Assembly (NCBI GenBank): GCA_020636225.1
Contig: JACJYI010000004.1
Span: 310,001 to 374,000 of the forward strand
DNA length: 64,000 nt
Origin: Lewinellaceae bacterium
Lineage (GTDB): Bacteria; Bacteroidota; Bacteroidia; Chitinophagales; Saprospiraceae
Direction of reading: 5' to 3'
The position numbers and the translations under genes are program-made. Under the pieces are notes generated by a model. The model saw nothing but the letters and a program-made list of their open reading frames with translations, was not told the origin of the DNA and did no database searches. Shown here piece by piece: positions 26,210 through 34,184 of this stretch. Each line of letters begins with the position of its first letter. The first letter of the stretch is position 1.

Positions 26210-26885
26210 TCGTTTTTCTGTTTAGGAGCCGCCAACTCAACAATGGCATTCGGCACATCAACGGCGGGATGGAACAAATTCGTGTGTGGCCGATCAACGA
26301 TGAATTGAATTTTCAATTTCACGCCCCACCAGTTCTGTTCCAGCAATTATATTTCCATGATGCATGAAATTACGTCCATGGCGCTTATAAAGAGCAAATC
26401 CTCCAGTATTAAGAAGTTAGTTGTCGCCAAACGAGGGCCTCCCAAGCACATCATGACCCGTACGTACTGGGGTAGAATACCGTTTAACTTCCTGACAAGC
26501 CTAAACCGAAGATTGCCGCATTGTTTTGCCGATATGAAAAAGTGGCTTGACAGGAGCGAAGATGAGTAAGCGGATAAACTAATTTTTAATCTCCAACGGC
26601 AAAACCGGAGCGGCCGGGTCATGATGCTTACGTTAGCCAATCACAAGACGAGTTTCCATTGCTCTCATTCATGAAATGAAGGCCCATTTTGGCGACAGGC
26701 ACTTTTGGGTACTTTTGGTGCCTCAAAAGTACCGAGCCACGACGGCGATTGAGTCGGACCGGGGGTGAAATACTTCAGCTAAAATTTCCCTATTCGAGCC
26801 ATTGAGTGGAATAATGCAGACCCGCCTTGAGTAAAACTTACTGGACCGATATGGGTCGGATCTGTTAGCTAGCCATTGAGTTGGG
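26210..26885. repeat. Gene-poor spacer with dispersed element R3, copy 2 (about 26680-26755)
   Basis: The right part carries CCCATTTTGGCGACAGGCAC, CTCAAAAGTACCGAGCCACG and ACGGCGATTG, the reverse complement in order of the 4.35-4.52 kb element with its middle deleted. The left part (26340-26600) is AT-richer, with weak overlapping frames on both strands (70 aa plus, 97 aa minus) that I do not call genes. Confidence 0.55.
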
Positions 26886-27488
26886 TTGATAGAGATACCT
26901 TACTTTCGAACCTTGCATCCTCTCGAACTGATCGCCACCCTCACCGGATTGATCCACGTCTGGTTGCTCACCCGGGAAAAGGTGATCGCGTGGCCGTTCG
27001 GCATCATCTCCGTAGCGATCTACGTGTACATCTTTTTCGTGTCCCGCCTGTATTCGGATGCCATCCTGCATGTGTTCTATATCGGACTGAACAGCTACGG
27101 CTGGTATCACTGGCTTCAACCGGACCATACCCGTAGAAACCTCCCGGTCACCCGCTTATCCAGGGGATCCCTGTCCAGTGTCCTGGGGGCGATCATCCTG
27201 TTCAGCCTGGTCTGGGGCTACATCATGGATACCCGGACGGATGCCGACTTCGCCTATTTCGATGCCTTCACCACCGTCGCCAGCCTGATCGCCCAGTTTC
27301 TCCTCACTCGCAAGAAGATCGACAACTGGCTCATTTGGATCGCGGTCGACCTGGTGGCCATCCCAATCTATGTCCTGAAGGGACTGTATCTCACGTCCGG
27401 ACTGTACACGGTCTACCTCATCCTGTGCATCAATGGATGGCTGTCCTGGAGACGAAGCCTGAAGGCAGGCTTCTCCTCAGGTCATTGA
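26886..27488 (+). CDS. pnuC: Nicotinamide riboside/NMN transporter PnuC
   Basis: 200 residues with about seven membrane helices. Landmarks are ELIATLTGLIHVWLLTREKV, WPFGIISVAIYVYIFF, YSDAILHVFYIGLNSYGWYHW, ASLIAQFLLTRKKIDNWLIW and YVLKGLYLTSGLYTVYLILC, which match PnuC. It takes up nicotinamide riboside for NAD synthesis. The frame has no ATG near the start. TTG 26886 is the only early start codon after an in-frame stop at 26877, and it gives the full-length protein. No NAD-riboside kinase or TonB receptor gene is adjacent. Confidence 0.9.
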   Translation: MIEIPYFRTLHPLELIATLTGLIHVWLLTREKVIAWPFGIISVAIYVYIFFVSRLYSDAILHVFYIGLNSYGWYHWLQPDHTRRNLPVTRLSRGSLSSVLGAIILFSLVWGYIMDTRTDADFAYFDAFTTVASLIAQFLLTRKKIDNWLIWIAVDLVAIPIYVLKGLYLTSGLYTVYLILCINGWLSWRRSLKAGFSSGH

Positions 27489-27564
27489 GGCAAAATTCCT
27501 GAGATCAAACGAGCGGTAACCGGTGAATCTTCAGGATTTTATCAGCATCCTCGATTCATAGGCC

Positions 27565-27572
27565 TATCTTTG
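27565..27572 (+). promoter_or_regulatory. TAnnTTTG -7 box of the RluB-type gene
   Basis: TATCTTTG, 20 nt before ATG 27593. A possible TTG start at 27578 would fall at the transcription start, which supports the ATG. Confidence 0.65.
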
Positions 27573-27592
27573 CCGTCTTGACCCGCCCCCAT

Positions 27593-29962
27593 ATGGATAC
27601 GCCAAAAAAGACCACCCCGAAAAAAGCCACCACAACACCCAAAAAGCCTGCAAAGGCCAGCGAGGTCAAACCCAAAGCTGCGGCAGCAAAGAAGGCCACT
27701 GATCCGGTGAAGAAGGAGCCCGCTGCCAGGAAGGCCGCTCCTGCCAAGGCCGCCAAAACACCGGCCAAGGAAACCGCCCCGAAAAAGACCACCGCAGCTG
27801 CGAAGAAGGAAACGGCACCGAAGAAAGCAGCGGCACCGAAGAAGGAGGCGGCTGTCAAGGCACCCGCCAACGCAAAAGCTGCTCCTGCGGCCAAGGTGAC
27901 CAAGGCCACTGCCAAGCCTGCAGCAGCAGCGAAGCCAAAAGCAGCCACCACGACCAAAAAAGAATCGCCAGCCAAAGCAGCCCCTGCTGCCAAGGTGACC
28001 AAGGCAGCTGCCAAGCCTAAGGATGCTGCGGCAACGAAAAAGGAAACCCCAGCCAAAGCGAAGGCAGCCTCTGCCGCAGAAAAGAAGTTGACGACCAAGG
28101 CCGCGACCAAGAAGGAGGCCCCTGCGAAAGCGGAAGCAAAAACAACCGCTCCGGCCAAAGCCAAAGCACCCGCAAAAAACGCGACTACCGCCAAGGCGGA
28201 AACCAAAACAGCCCCGAAGGCAGCTGCAAAACCAAAGGTCGCCACTGAACAGAAGACAGAACCGGCAAAATCAGGTACGTCATCTCCGAAAAAAGACACT
28301 CCTCATTCGGAAGGACCCAATACCCAACGCCCAACACCCAAGACCCCTTCCCATAAGGATGCCCCTTCCGGCCGCTCCTTTACCGGAGAGCCCGATCTGC
28401 CCACCATCAAATACGATGGACCTCCCCGGAGCCGAGGTGGCCATCAACAGGAGGACCGGCGATCCTCCTCCCGTCCGGAGCGCAAACCCGCCCCCCGGGG
28501 TCGTGGCGATCGCCCCTTCCAGGACAGACCTGCACGTGATGACCGCAGACGCGACGACCGACCCTTCCAGGACAGACCCCCACGTGACGATCGCAGACGT
28601 GATGATCGACCCTTCCAGGACAGACCTCCACGTGACGATCGTAGGCGAGATGATCGGCCCTTCCAGGACAGACCACCGCGGGATGATCGCAGACGCGATG
28701 ATCGACCCTTCCAGGACAGACCTCCACGGGATGATCGCAGACGCGATGACAGGCCTCCTTTTGACAGGGACCGGCGCGACGACCGCAGACGCGATGATCG
28801 ACCCTTCCAGGACAGACCTCCACGTGATGATCGCAGGCGCGACGACCGGCCTCCATTCGACAGGGATCGGCGCGACGACCGCAGACGTGATGATCGACCC
28901 TTCCAGGACAGACCTCCACGAGACGACCGCAGACGTGACGACCGGCCTCCCTTCGACAGGGATCGGAGGGATGATCGCAGACGCGACGACCGCCCCTTCC
29001 AGGACAGACCCGCACGTGATGATCGCAGGCGCGACGACCGGCCCTTCCAGGACAGACCTCCGCGTGAAGAGCAAAGCGATCAGCGCTTTGGTCGGTTCAG
29101 AGAAGAGGAAAAGCCAATCCGCCAGGAGTTTAAAAAGGTTGGTCGCAATCCCGTGGTGAATCGCGGAAAAAAGGACTCCTTCAAACTGCCCAAGGCAGAG
29201 GCAGCCGTGACCTGGCCCATGCGGCTGAACAAGTTCGTGGCCGCTTGCGGGGTTTGTGCCCGCCGGGCTGCCGCCGTCCTGGTCAAGGAAGGAAAAGTCA
29301 AGGTGAACAACGAAGTCGTCCTCGAACCCGGCATCCTGGTCAACGAGAAGGATGTGGTGGAATACAATGGCAAGGTGATCACCCCGTCGGTGAACTTCAT
29401 GTACATCCTGCTGAACAAGCCGAAGAATACCATTACCACCACCTCTGATGAACGCGGCCGCGACTCGGTGCTTGACCTGATCAATGAGGCCAGGGATGAA
29501 CGCCTGTATCCGGTGGGTCGGTTGGACCGCCAGACAACCGGACTGCTTCTCCTGACCAATGACGGGGAACTCACCCAGCGCCTGGCTCATCCCAGCAATG
29601 AGATCAAGAAGATCTACCAGGTCGACCTCGATCGGGCGGTCAGCGAACGCGATCTCGAACGCATTGCAGATGGCGTGATGTTGGAGGATGGTGTGGCCGA
29701 TGTAGATGCGGTAGGTTGGGCAGAGCCCGACAAGAAATCCCAGGTGATCCTGGAACTCCACTCCGGGAAAAATCGGGTGGTCCGCCGGATCTTCGAAGCC
29801 CTGGGCTACCAGGTCGATCGACTGGACCGGATCGGCTATGCCGGTCTGACCAAGAAGGATCTGCCCCGGGGTCGTTATCGCCATCTGACCGATCGGGAAG
29901 TGATCATGCTCCGCCATTTTGTCGGACGGAAGAAAAACCTGGATGACCAAACCGGTGTTTAA
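27593..29962 (+). CDS. RluB/RsuA-family pseudouridine synthase with a ~540-residue disordered basic N-terminus
   Basis: 789 residues; ordinary RluB-type enzymes have 230-300. Residues 1-230 are almost only Lys, Ala, Pro and Thr in KKxAxPAKA-like words (histone H1-like). Residues ~310-495 hold 11 units of the 16-residue repeat RDDRRRDDRPFQDRPP, some as PPFDRD variants. Residues ~543-600 are an S4 RNA-binding domain (MRLNKFVAACGVCARRAA), and ~600-780 are the catalytic domain with D645 in PVGRLDRQTTGLLLLTNDGE. It would isomerise a uridine in rRNA (23S helix 89 for RluB); the exact site is inferred. The tail probably binds RNA or drives condensation. Confidence 0.92.
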   Translation: MDTPKKTTPKKATTTPKKPAKASEVKPKAAAAKKATDPVKKEPAARKAAPAKAAKTPAKETAPKKTTAAAKKETAPKKAAAPKKEAAVKAPANAKAAPAAKVTKATAKPAAAAKPKAATTTKKESPAKAAPAAKVTKAAAKPKDAAATKKETPAKAKAASAAEKKLTTKAATKKEAPAKAEAKTTAPAKAKAPAKNATTAKAETKTAPKAAAKPKVATEQKTEPAKSGTSSPKKDTPHSEGPNTQRPTPKTPSHKDAPSGRSFTGEPDLPTIKYDGPPRSRGGHQQEDRRSSSRPERKPAPRGRGDRPFQDRPARDDRRRDDRPFQDRPPRDDRRRDDRPFQDRPPRDDRRRDDRPFQDRPPRDDRRRDDRPFQDRPPRDDRRRDDRPPFDRDRRDDRRRDDRPFQDRPPRDDRRRDDRPPFDRDRRDDRRRDDRPFQDRPPRDDRRRDDRPPFDRDRRDDRRRDDRPFQDRPARDDRRRDDRPFQDRPPREEQSDQRFGRFREEEKPIRQEFKKVGRNPVVNRGKKDSFKLPKAEAAVTWPMRLNKFVAACGVCARRAAAVLVKEGKVKVNNEVVLEPGILVNEKDVVEYNGKVITPSVNFMYILLNKPKNTITTTSDERGRDSVLDLINEARDERLYPVGRLDRQTTGLLLLTNDGELTQRLAHPSNEIKKIYQVDLDRAVSERDLERIADGVMLEDGVADVDAVGWAEPDKKSQVILELHSGKNRVVRRIFEALGYQVDRLDRIGYAGLTKKDLPRGRYRHLTDREVIMLRHFVGRKKNLDDQTGV
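28519..29070 (+). repeat. 48-bp coding tandem repeat, 11 units
   Basis: Each unit encodes RDDRRRDD followed by RPFQDRP(P/A) or RPPFDRDR. The two unit types alternate in the second half. Units differ mainly at synonymous bases, so the protein repeat looks selected while DNA copies drift. Confidence 0.85.
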
Positions 29963-30017
29963 CTGACCGTCCGTGCGGTTCGACTACCCCTGATCAATCA
30001 GAGAATTCCAGCGTTCT

Positions 30018-32876
30018 ATGCCGTCAAAAACCCTGAAGCCACCCGCTGTCATCCACGACCAGGAATACCTGGACGTCATTGGCGCCCGTGAGCACAATCT
30101 TCAGGACATCGATGTGCGCATTCCCCGCAATCAACTGGTGGTGATCACTGGTTTGAGCGGCAGCGGCAAGTCCAGTCTGGCCTTCGATACCATTTATGCC
30201 GAAGGACAGCGTCGCTACATGGAGACCTTCTCCAGTTATGCCCGCCAGTTCATCGGCAACATGGAACGCCCGGATGTGGAGCACATCTCCGGTCTCAGTC
30301 CGGTGATCTCCATCGAGCAGAAAACCACCTCGCGCAACCCGCGATCGACGGTCGGAACCGTCACCGAGGTGTACGACTTCCTTCGTCTGCTCTTTGCCCG
30401 AACAGCGGATGCCCATTCCCATGCTACCGGCAAGAAGATGGTGCGCTACAGCGAGGACCAGATCATCGAGCATATCCAGGCGGATTTTGATGGAAAGAAA
30501 CTGGTCATACTGGCTCCCCTTGTCCGGGGCCGGAAGGGCCACTACCGTGAGCTGTTCGAGCACACCCGCAAACAGGGCTATACCAAGGTCAGGGTGGATG
30601 GGGTGATCCTCGACCTCATCCCCGGCCTGCAGGTAGACCGATACAAGGTCCATGATATCGAAGTGGTCATCGACCGCATCATTCCCGGCCCCGATCGTCT
30701 CGACCGGCTACGGCAATCGGTCCATCGCGCCCTGAATTTGGGTAACGGGTTGCTCTTCCTGGAACATGAAGGTGAGGTCCTCCCCTTCAGCAAGGACCTG
30801 ATGGACCCGGAGAGCGGGATCTCTTATGAAGAGCCATCTCCCAATACCTTTTCTTTCAATTCGCCCTATGGGGCCTGCCCGAAATGCAATGGTCTGGGGC
30901 AGGTGAATGAGGTGGACATGGCCCGGGTGATCCCCGATGACAGCAAGACGATCAATGACGTGGGCATCGTTCCCTTTGGCGAGGTCCGGGAGAACTCCAC
31001 CTTTTCCCAGCTGAGGGCCATTGCCAAGTACTACAAGTTCAGTTTCGCCACACCGATTCACGAGATTCCCGAGGAAGCCCTGAAGACCATCCTCTATGGC
31101 GGCAACGACAAGTTTGCAGTAAAGTTCTCCAACAGCAAACACGATTTTACCTATAATCTGTCCAGCGAGGGCCTGGTCAATATGATCGAACGCTGGTACA
31201 CGGACACCTCCTCGGAATCCATCCGGAAATGGGCCGAGGAATTCCTGTCCATGAACACCTGCCCGGAGTGTAACGGCTCCCGCCTGCGCCTGGAATCCCG
31301 CTTCTTCTTCCTCGACGGGAAGAACATCGCCGATCTGGCCCAGATGGACATCGGCACCCTGGCCGAATGGATGAATGGCCTGGAATCACGCCTGTCTGAG
31401 CGCCAGGTGCAGATCGGCCATGAGGTGATCAAGGAGATCCGGCTGCGACTGACCTTCCTGCAAAAGGTTGGCCTGGAATACCTCAGCATGGATCGGCCCG
31501 CCCGCACCCTCAGTGGAGGCGAATCCCAACGCATCCGCCTGGCCACCCAGATCGGTTCCAAGCTGACCGGCATCACCTATATCCTCGATGAGCCCAGTAT
31601 CGGATTGCATCAACGGGATAACCAGCGACTCATCGAAGCGCTCAAGGAGCTCACCGCCATCGGCAACACCGTCCTGGTGGTCGAGCACGACAAGGACATC
31701 ATGCTGGCCTCCGACTACCTCATCGATCTCGGTCCCGGGGCTGGCAAGCACGGCGGTCGCGTGGTGGGTCAAGGCACGCCAAAGCAGTTTCTCAAGGAAC
31801 CGACCATGACGGCAGCCTTCCTCAATGGAAAGAAGCGCATCGAGATCCCCCTGGCCCGACGGCCGGGCAATGGCAAGTTCCTGGAACTGCAGGGCGCCAC
31901 CGGCAACAACCTGCAAAACGTCAGCATCAAGATCCCCCTGGGCACCCTGACCCTGGTGACCGGTGTCTCCGGCAGTGGGAAATCCACCCTGATCAACGAG
32001 ACCCTGTACCCCATCCTGCGCAAGCATTTCTATCGCAGTCTCCAGGAGCCTTTGCCCTACAAGAAGGCCAAGGGCCTGGGCCACCTCGACAAGGTGATCG
32101 AGATCGACCAGACACCGATCGGTCGAACACCCCGGTCCAATCCGGCCACTTATACCAACGTCTTCAATGATATCCGGAAGTTGTTTGCCGATGTCCCCGA
32201 GGCCAAGATCAGGGGGTACAAGCCCGGTCGCTTCAGCTTCAATGTCAAAGGCGGGCGCTGTGATGTGTGCGAAGGCGCCGGCAAGCGGGTCATCGAGATG
32301 AACTTCCTGCCGGATGTGCAGGTGGACTGCGAAAAATGCCTGGGTCGTCGCTACAACCGGGAGACCCTGGAGATCCTCTTCAAGGGCAAATCCATCAGCG
32401 ACGTGCTGGACATGACCGTCGATGAAGGAGTGGATTTTTTCGAGAACATCCCGGCCATCTTCCGCAAGTTGAAGACCCTCCAGGAAGTCGGGCTGGGCTA
32501 CATCACCCTGGGCCAGCAGGCCACGACCCTGTCAGGCGGCGAGGCCCAACGGGTCAAGCTGGCCGAGGAGCTCAGCAAACGCGATACCGGCAATACCTTC
32601 TATATCCTGGACGAGCCCACCACGGGATTGCACTTCGAGGATATCCAGCACCTGATGCGGGTGATCAACCAGCTGGTGGAAAAGGGCAATACCGTGCTGA
32701 TCATCGAGCACAACCTCGATGTCATCAAATGCGCCGACCATGTGATCGATCTCGGTCCGGAAGGGGGAAGTGGTGGCGGACGTGTTCTCTGCGTCGGCAC
32801 ACCGGAAGCCATTGCAGCCAGCCAGGAAAGCTATACCGGGCAGTTTCTGGTAAACGAACTGGCAGTACATTCCTGA
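30018..32876 (+). CDS. uvrA: Excinuclease ABC subunit A
   Basis: 952 residues, full length. Two ABC modules: Walker A GLSGSGKSS (~45) and GVSGSGKST (~650), signature LSGGESQRIRLATQ and LSGGEAQRVKLAEE, Walker B ITYILDEPSIGLHQRD and FYILDEPTTGLHFED. UvrA with UvrB scans DNA and recognises bulky lesions in nucleotide excision repair. The C-terminal zinc module is intact (CDVCEGAGK, CEKCLGRRYN). The Cys pair usually found near residue 130 (here ARTADAHSHATGKK) and the first pair of the next module (here DPESGISY before ACPKCNGLG) are missing. It starts 56 nt after the RluB gene on the same strand. Confidence 0.97.
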   Translation: MPSKTLKPPAVIHDQEYLDVIGAREHNLQDIDVRIPRNQLVVITGLSGSGKSSLAFDTIYAEGQRRYMETFSSYARQFIGNMERPDVEHISGLSPVISIEQKTTSRNPRSTVGTVTEVYDFLRLLFARTADAHSHATGKKMVRYSEDQIIEHIQADFDGKKLVILAPLVRGRKGHYRELFEHTRKQGYTKVRVDGVILDLIPGLQVDRYKVHDIEVVIDRIIPGPDRLDRLRQSVHRALNLGNGLLFLEHEGEVLPFSKDLMDPESGISYEEPSPNTFSFNSPYGACPKCNGLGQVNEVDMARVIPDDSKTINDVGIVPFGEVRENSTFSQLRAIAKYYKFSFATPIHEIPEEALKTILYGGNDKFAVKFSNSKHDFTYNLSSEGLVNMIERWYTDTSSESIRKWAEEFLSMNTCPECNGSRLRLESRFFFLDGKNIADLAQMDIGTLAEWMNGLESRLSERQVQIGHEVIKEIRLRLTFLQKVGLEYLSMDRPARTLSGGESQRIRLATQIGSKLTGITYILDEPSIGLHQRDNQRLIEALKELTAIGNTVLVVEHDKDIMLASDYLIDLGPGAGKHGGRVVGQGTPKQFLKEPTMTAAFLNGKKRIEIPLARRPGNGKFLELQGATGNNLQNVSIKIPLGTLTLVTGVSGSGKSTLINETLYPILRKHFYRSLQEPLPYKKAKGLGHLDKVIEIDQTPIGRTPRSNPATYTNVFNDIRKLFADVPEAKIRGYKPGRFSFNVKGGRCDVCEGAGKRVIEMNFLPDVQVDCEKCLGRRYNRETLEILFKGKSISDVLDMTVDEGVDFFENIPAIFRKLKTLQEVGLGYITLGQQATTLSGGEAQRVKLAEELSKRDTGNTFYILDEPTTGLHFEDIQHLMRVINQLVEKGNTVLIIEHNLDVIKCADHVIDLGPEGGSGGGRVLCVGTPEAIAASQESYTGQFLVNELAVHS

Positions 32877-32972
32877 AATGTAGTAGAGGATTAAGGGGTT
32901 AGGGAGTTGAAGAGGGAGTTTATTCGTTTATGGGTTTATTCGTTTAGGAAGGCTCCTCCTATAATCAGTGAC

Positions 32973-33000
32973 TGCTGGAAACATCGGTTTCCCAGCTTTT
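32973..33000 (+). terminator. Hairpin with T-run downstream of uvrA
   Basis: GCTGGAAAC-ATCG-GTTTCCCAGC, with one bulged C, followed by TTTT, about 100 nt after the uvrA stop. Confidence 0.5.
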
Positions 33001-33016
33001 AAAGCACTTGTTGGTA

Positions 33017-33058
33017 CTGGTGTCTCACCAGGACCCCTATTCGTCGGTGTCTCACCGA
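33017..33058. repeat. Twin short hairpins with identical core GGTGTCTCACC
   Basis: CTGGTG-TCT-CACCAG (33017-33031) and TCGGTG-TCT-CACCGA (33044-33058) are two perfect 6-bp stems on the same loop. The stem ends differ by compensatory changes. They sit upstream of the promoter at 33117. Confidence 0.6.
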
Positions 33059-33116
33059 ATATCGAAGATGTACACCGTGGCTGAGGAGGATCATCCTCCT
33101 TGTCCGACGCTCCCGT

Positions 33117-33124
33117 TACCTTTG
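33117..33124 (+). promoter_or_regulatory. TAnnTTTG -7 box of the 106-residue unknown gene
   Basis: TACCTTTG, ending 5 nt before ATG 33130; probable leaderless or near-leaderless transcript. Confidence 0.6.
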
Positions 33125-33129
33125 CAGTG

Positions 33130-33450
33130 ATGTCCGACCACCCCTACCTGCCCATCCTTGCTGATTTTGAGATCGTCCCTCAAAACGAACAGCAGTTTGA
33201 TGAGGCTGAGGTCCTGGAGATGCTCACCAAGCAGATCGCCTGGATGCTGGAGACCAAAACCGAGTTCCTCTTCTCCCTCCTCTATCGGCTGGATGTCGAC
33301 GAGCGTCTGGTCCGCCGGGCCATGGACCCCACTGCGGAAATACCCGCGGCAGAAGGATTGGCGCGTCTGGTGTTTGATCGCCAGAAAGCCCGCCTCAAGA
33401 CCAAGCGGGATGTCCGTGTCGAGGACATTGATCCCGACCTGGCCTGGTAG
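33130..33450 (+). CDS. Conserved-type hypothetical protein, 106 residues
   Basis: I do not recognise a named family. It is a soluble, acidic, mostly helical protein (MSDHPYLPILADFEIVP, LTKQIAWMLETKTEFLFSLL, YRLDVDERLVRRAMD, LARLVFDRQKARLKTKRDV) with no signal, membrane segment or cysteine cluster. Coding reality is supported by the TACCTTTG box 5 nt before the ATG, codon use like the neighbours, and ordered amphipathic helices. An upstream in-frame start at 33100 lies before the promoter, so it was rejected. It stands alone between uvrA and the repeat array. Confidence 0.7.
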   Translation: MSDHPYLPILADFEIVPQNEQQFDEAEVLEMLTKQIAWMLETKTEFLFSLLYRLDVDERLVRRAMDPTAEIPAAEGLARLVFDRQKARLKTKRDVRVEDIDPDLAW

Positions 33451-33664
33451 GCGAATATTGTTCAACAGCCGAGGCAGAATGGTTCAATTGCACGCAAAGG
33501 CGCTGTGCCGCAAAGTGAGAGTCATTTACCGGGCTGATCTTCCATCATGATCGTCTGGCATCCGCCATTGAGTTTGATCGTAGTGAGAGCGCGCAAAGAA
33601 ATCCAGAACTGGAAAATCAACCCCTCTCACCTTCGGACACTTCACCCTCCACACCCTGCTCCGT

Positions 33665-34170
33665 TTCGGTCATTTGTATTTAAGATTTCGCATTTCATTG
33701 GGATTTGGTGCTTCCTCTTCGGTGCTTCTCCTCGACTCCTTACCTCCTCGACTCCCTACTCCTCTTCAGTCATTCGTATTTGGTTTTTGGACTTCTTTGG
33801 GATTTGTGATTTGGAATTTAGTGCTTCCTCCCGGGTGCTTCTCCTCGACTCCTCCACTCCCTACTCCTCTTCGGTCATTTGAATTTGGGTTTTGGAATTT
33901 CTTTGGGATTTGTGATTTGGAATTTGGTGCTTCCTCCCCGGTGCTTCTCCTCGACTCCTCAACTCCTCCACTCCTCTTCGGTCATTCGTATTTGGGATTT
34001 CGAATTTGCCTGGCCGCCGGCAGGCGGGTTTGGGATTTGACATTTGTGATTTGGTGCTTCCTCCTTGGTATTTCTCTTCAACTCCTCCACTCCCTCCTCC
34101 TCTTCGGTCATTTGAATTTGGGATTTCGAATTTATTTGTGATTTGTCATTTGGGATTTGGTGCTTCAACC
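33665..34170 (+). repeat. Five tandem ~105-bp units (TTCGGTCATT... ...TTTGGTGCTTC)
   Basis: Unit starts are at 33665, 33765, 33870, 33977 and 34103 (spacings 100, 105, 107, 126). Each begins TTCGGTCATT(T/C)G, passes through GGGATTTG/GAATTTG words and GGTGCTTCCTC, and ends in a pyrimidine-rich CTCGACTCCTC tract. Unit four is longer because it holds the GC-rich 24-mer. Unit five runs directly into the eamA promoter. Flanking DNA at 33451-33600 has other spacer words and no gene. Confidence 0.8.
34009..34032 (+). repeat. GC-rich 24-nt element, copy 4
   Basis: Exact copy of the 5012-5035 element, 29 kb away and inside unit four of the tandem array. It accounts for that unit's extra length. Confidence 0.75.
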
Positions 34171-34178
34171 CATCTTTG
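34171..34178 (+). promoter_or_regulatory. Near-consensus -7 box (CATCTTTG) of the DMT transporter gene
   Basis: One mismatch to TAnnTTTG. It ends 6 nt before the GTG start, the same layout as the other very short leaders in this window. Confidence 0.45.
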
Positions 34179-34184
34179 CTCTCC

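Noticed and set aside
26347..26640. Opposing 70- and 97-codon frames in the 26.3-26.6 kb spacer
   Set aside because: Neither has a recognisable family, promoter box or conserved pattern; I could not decide between them, so neither is called.
28519..29070. CRISPR or satellite DNA
   Set aside because: The 48-bp repeats are in frame and encode a regular 16-residue protein repeat.
28280..29950. 556-codon open frame antisense to the RluB-type gene
   Set aside because: Arises from the coding tandem repeat; low-complexity Val/Ile/Pro shadow.
33665..34170. CRISPR array
   Set aside because: Units are ~105 bp of diverged spacer words with no short exact repeat/unique spacer alternation, and no cas genes are present.
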